From CAWATZ01 sp963784995 (GTDB lineage Bacteria; Planctomycetota; Planctomycetia; Gemmatales; Gemmataceae): DNA of 64,000 nucleotides. Within the stretch, counting starts at the first letter, position 1; each line of letters begins with the position of its first letter. The stretch is taken from the NCBI GenBank assembly GCA_963784995.1, contig CAWATZ010000003.1, positions 1,054,001 to 1,118,000 on the forward strand, written 5' to 3'. A model generated the notes under the pieces. It made no database searches. It was given only the letters and a program-made list of their open reading frames with translations, and was not told the DNA's origin. This document shows, piece by piece, positions 63,660 through 64,000 of this stretch. A program made the position numbers and the translations under genes.

Positions 63660-64000
63660 TCACTTCTTCATCGGCGTCGCGAACACCTGCGTGTAATACG
63701 CTTCGCCCTTGCTGTTGCGGGCAATGCCCACCCCGATCTCGGTGTAATTGTCCTTCAGAATGTGTTCGCGATGGACCTTCGAGTCCATCAGCGCCTTCAT
63801 GACCATTTCCAGCGAAGCGTCGTCCTCGGAGTGGGCCACGTTCTCGCCGACGCGCTTGTAATCGTAGCCGGCCGCCTCGACGCGCTGGGCGGGCCGCTTG
63901 CCGTCCAGCTCATGTTCCATCTTGCCCTGCTTGAGCATGTTCGCCGAGTGGGCCCGCGCCACCTGGAACAGGATCGCGTTCGGCTGCAGAGGCGGCAGCT
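63660..64000 (-). CDS. CAP/SCP-domain protein, 5' end outside the window
   Basis: The visible C-terminal part continues in frame to the window edge. It has NAILFQVARAHSANMLKQGKMEHEL, then YKRVGENVAHSEDDASLEMVMKALMDSKVHREHIL and TEIGVGIARNSKGEAYYTQVF. This is the CAP superfamily (SCP/PR-1) fold with the conserved His of MEHEL and HREHIL. Secreted CAP proteins act in cell-surface or defence contexts; the function here is unknown. The N-terminus, probably with a signal peptide, is missing only because the window ends. Confidence 0.82.
   Translation of the reverse strand, partial: LPPLQPNAILFQVARAHSANMLKQGKMEHELDGKRPAQRVEAAGYDYKRVGENVAHSEDDASLEMVMKALMDSKVHREHILKDNYTEIGVGIARNSKGEAYYTQVFATPMKK

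Overview
The window is about 64 kb of GC-rich chromosome that looks like a planctomycete of the Gemmata/Gemmataceae type. The grounds are gene families that are mostly planctomycetal: DUF1549/DUF1553 and DUF1501 pairs, a Planctomycete-cytochrome-type CxxCH domain joined to DUF1549/DUF1553, an ECF sigma factor fused to WD40 repeats, a secreted heme peroxidase with the LEQLEDR N-terminal motif, bifunctional AroDE, and several small orphan families. There is no rRNA, no tRNA that I can recognise, no CRISPR array and no intact transposase gene.

Layout. 1-3.5 kb: a VIT/von Willebrand lipoprotein on the minus strand. 3.7-9.8 kb: aroDE, shikimate kinase, prepilin peptidase, a secreted WD40 protein, a small unknown and a methyltransferase. 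9.9-15.2 kb: a planctomycete DUF1549/1553 - DUF1501 - EF-hand gene set, with a tandem-triplicated 120-bp hairpin repeat inside it. 15.3-16.0 kb: a YiiX-like amidase. 16.0-24.3 kb, all minus: SGNH hydrolase, tricorn-like protease, ECF-WD40 regulator, lipoprotein, Gfo/Idh/MocA oxidoreductase. 24.5-32.4 kb: deoxyhypusine-synthase-like protein, DUF488, GreA, FHA, DUF3500, SDR and a hydrolase-like secreted protein, with a 0.68-kb gene-free stretch (29.5-30.2 kb) that carries a sigma-54-like promoter and hairpins. 32.5-35.3 kb: a second large cytochrome/DUF1549/DUF1553 gene. 35.4-40.9 kb: an accessory island of small gene pairs, toxin-antitoxin loci, a peptidase M6 remnant and a Uma2 endonuclease. 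41-46.5 kb: esterase, Nudix, DNA methylase-like, TPR and HtrA genes. 46.6-50.8 kb: an AT-rich promoter region followed by two small planctomycetal proteins and a 967-residue zinc-ribbon/HEAT/NHL membrane protein. 50.9-56.1 kb: ROK kinase plus SIS isomerase (minus), then selB-selA (plus). 56.2-60.8 kb: TPR-sulfotransferase and heme peroxidase (minus). 61.7-63.0 kb: B12-binding protein plus MeaB GTPase. The right end holds a small membrane protein and a truncated CAP-domain protein.

Two features dominate the non-coding DNA. First, nearly every gap between genes holds a long, near-perfect inverted repeat with arms of 20-51 bp. Several unrelated arm families share a GTAG or GGAG foot, as REP/BIME elements do. 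Second, at least 13 genes are interrupted by one or more single-base frameshifts, yet all parts of each protein are still present. Several of these lie in short homopolymers, so I suspect uncorrected sequencing indels in a draft or metagenome assembly at least as much as true gene decay. Such genes are listed as frameshifted (type pseudogene) with their full span.

Functionally coherent groups are aroDE-aroK (shikimate pathway), selB-selA (selenocysteine insertion), the B12-binding protein with MeaB (methylmalonyl-CoA-type mutase support), the ROK-SIS pair (sugar phosphate metabolism), and the toxin-antitoxin pairs of the island.
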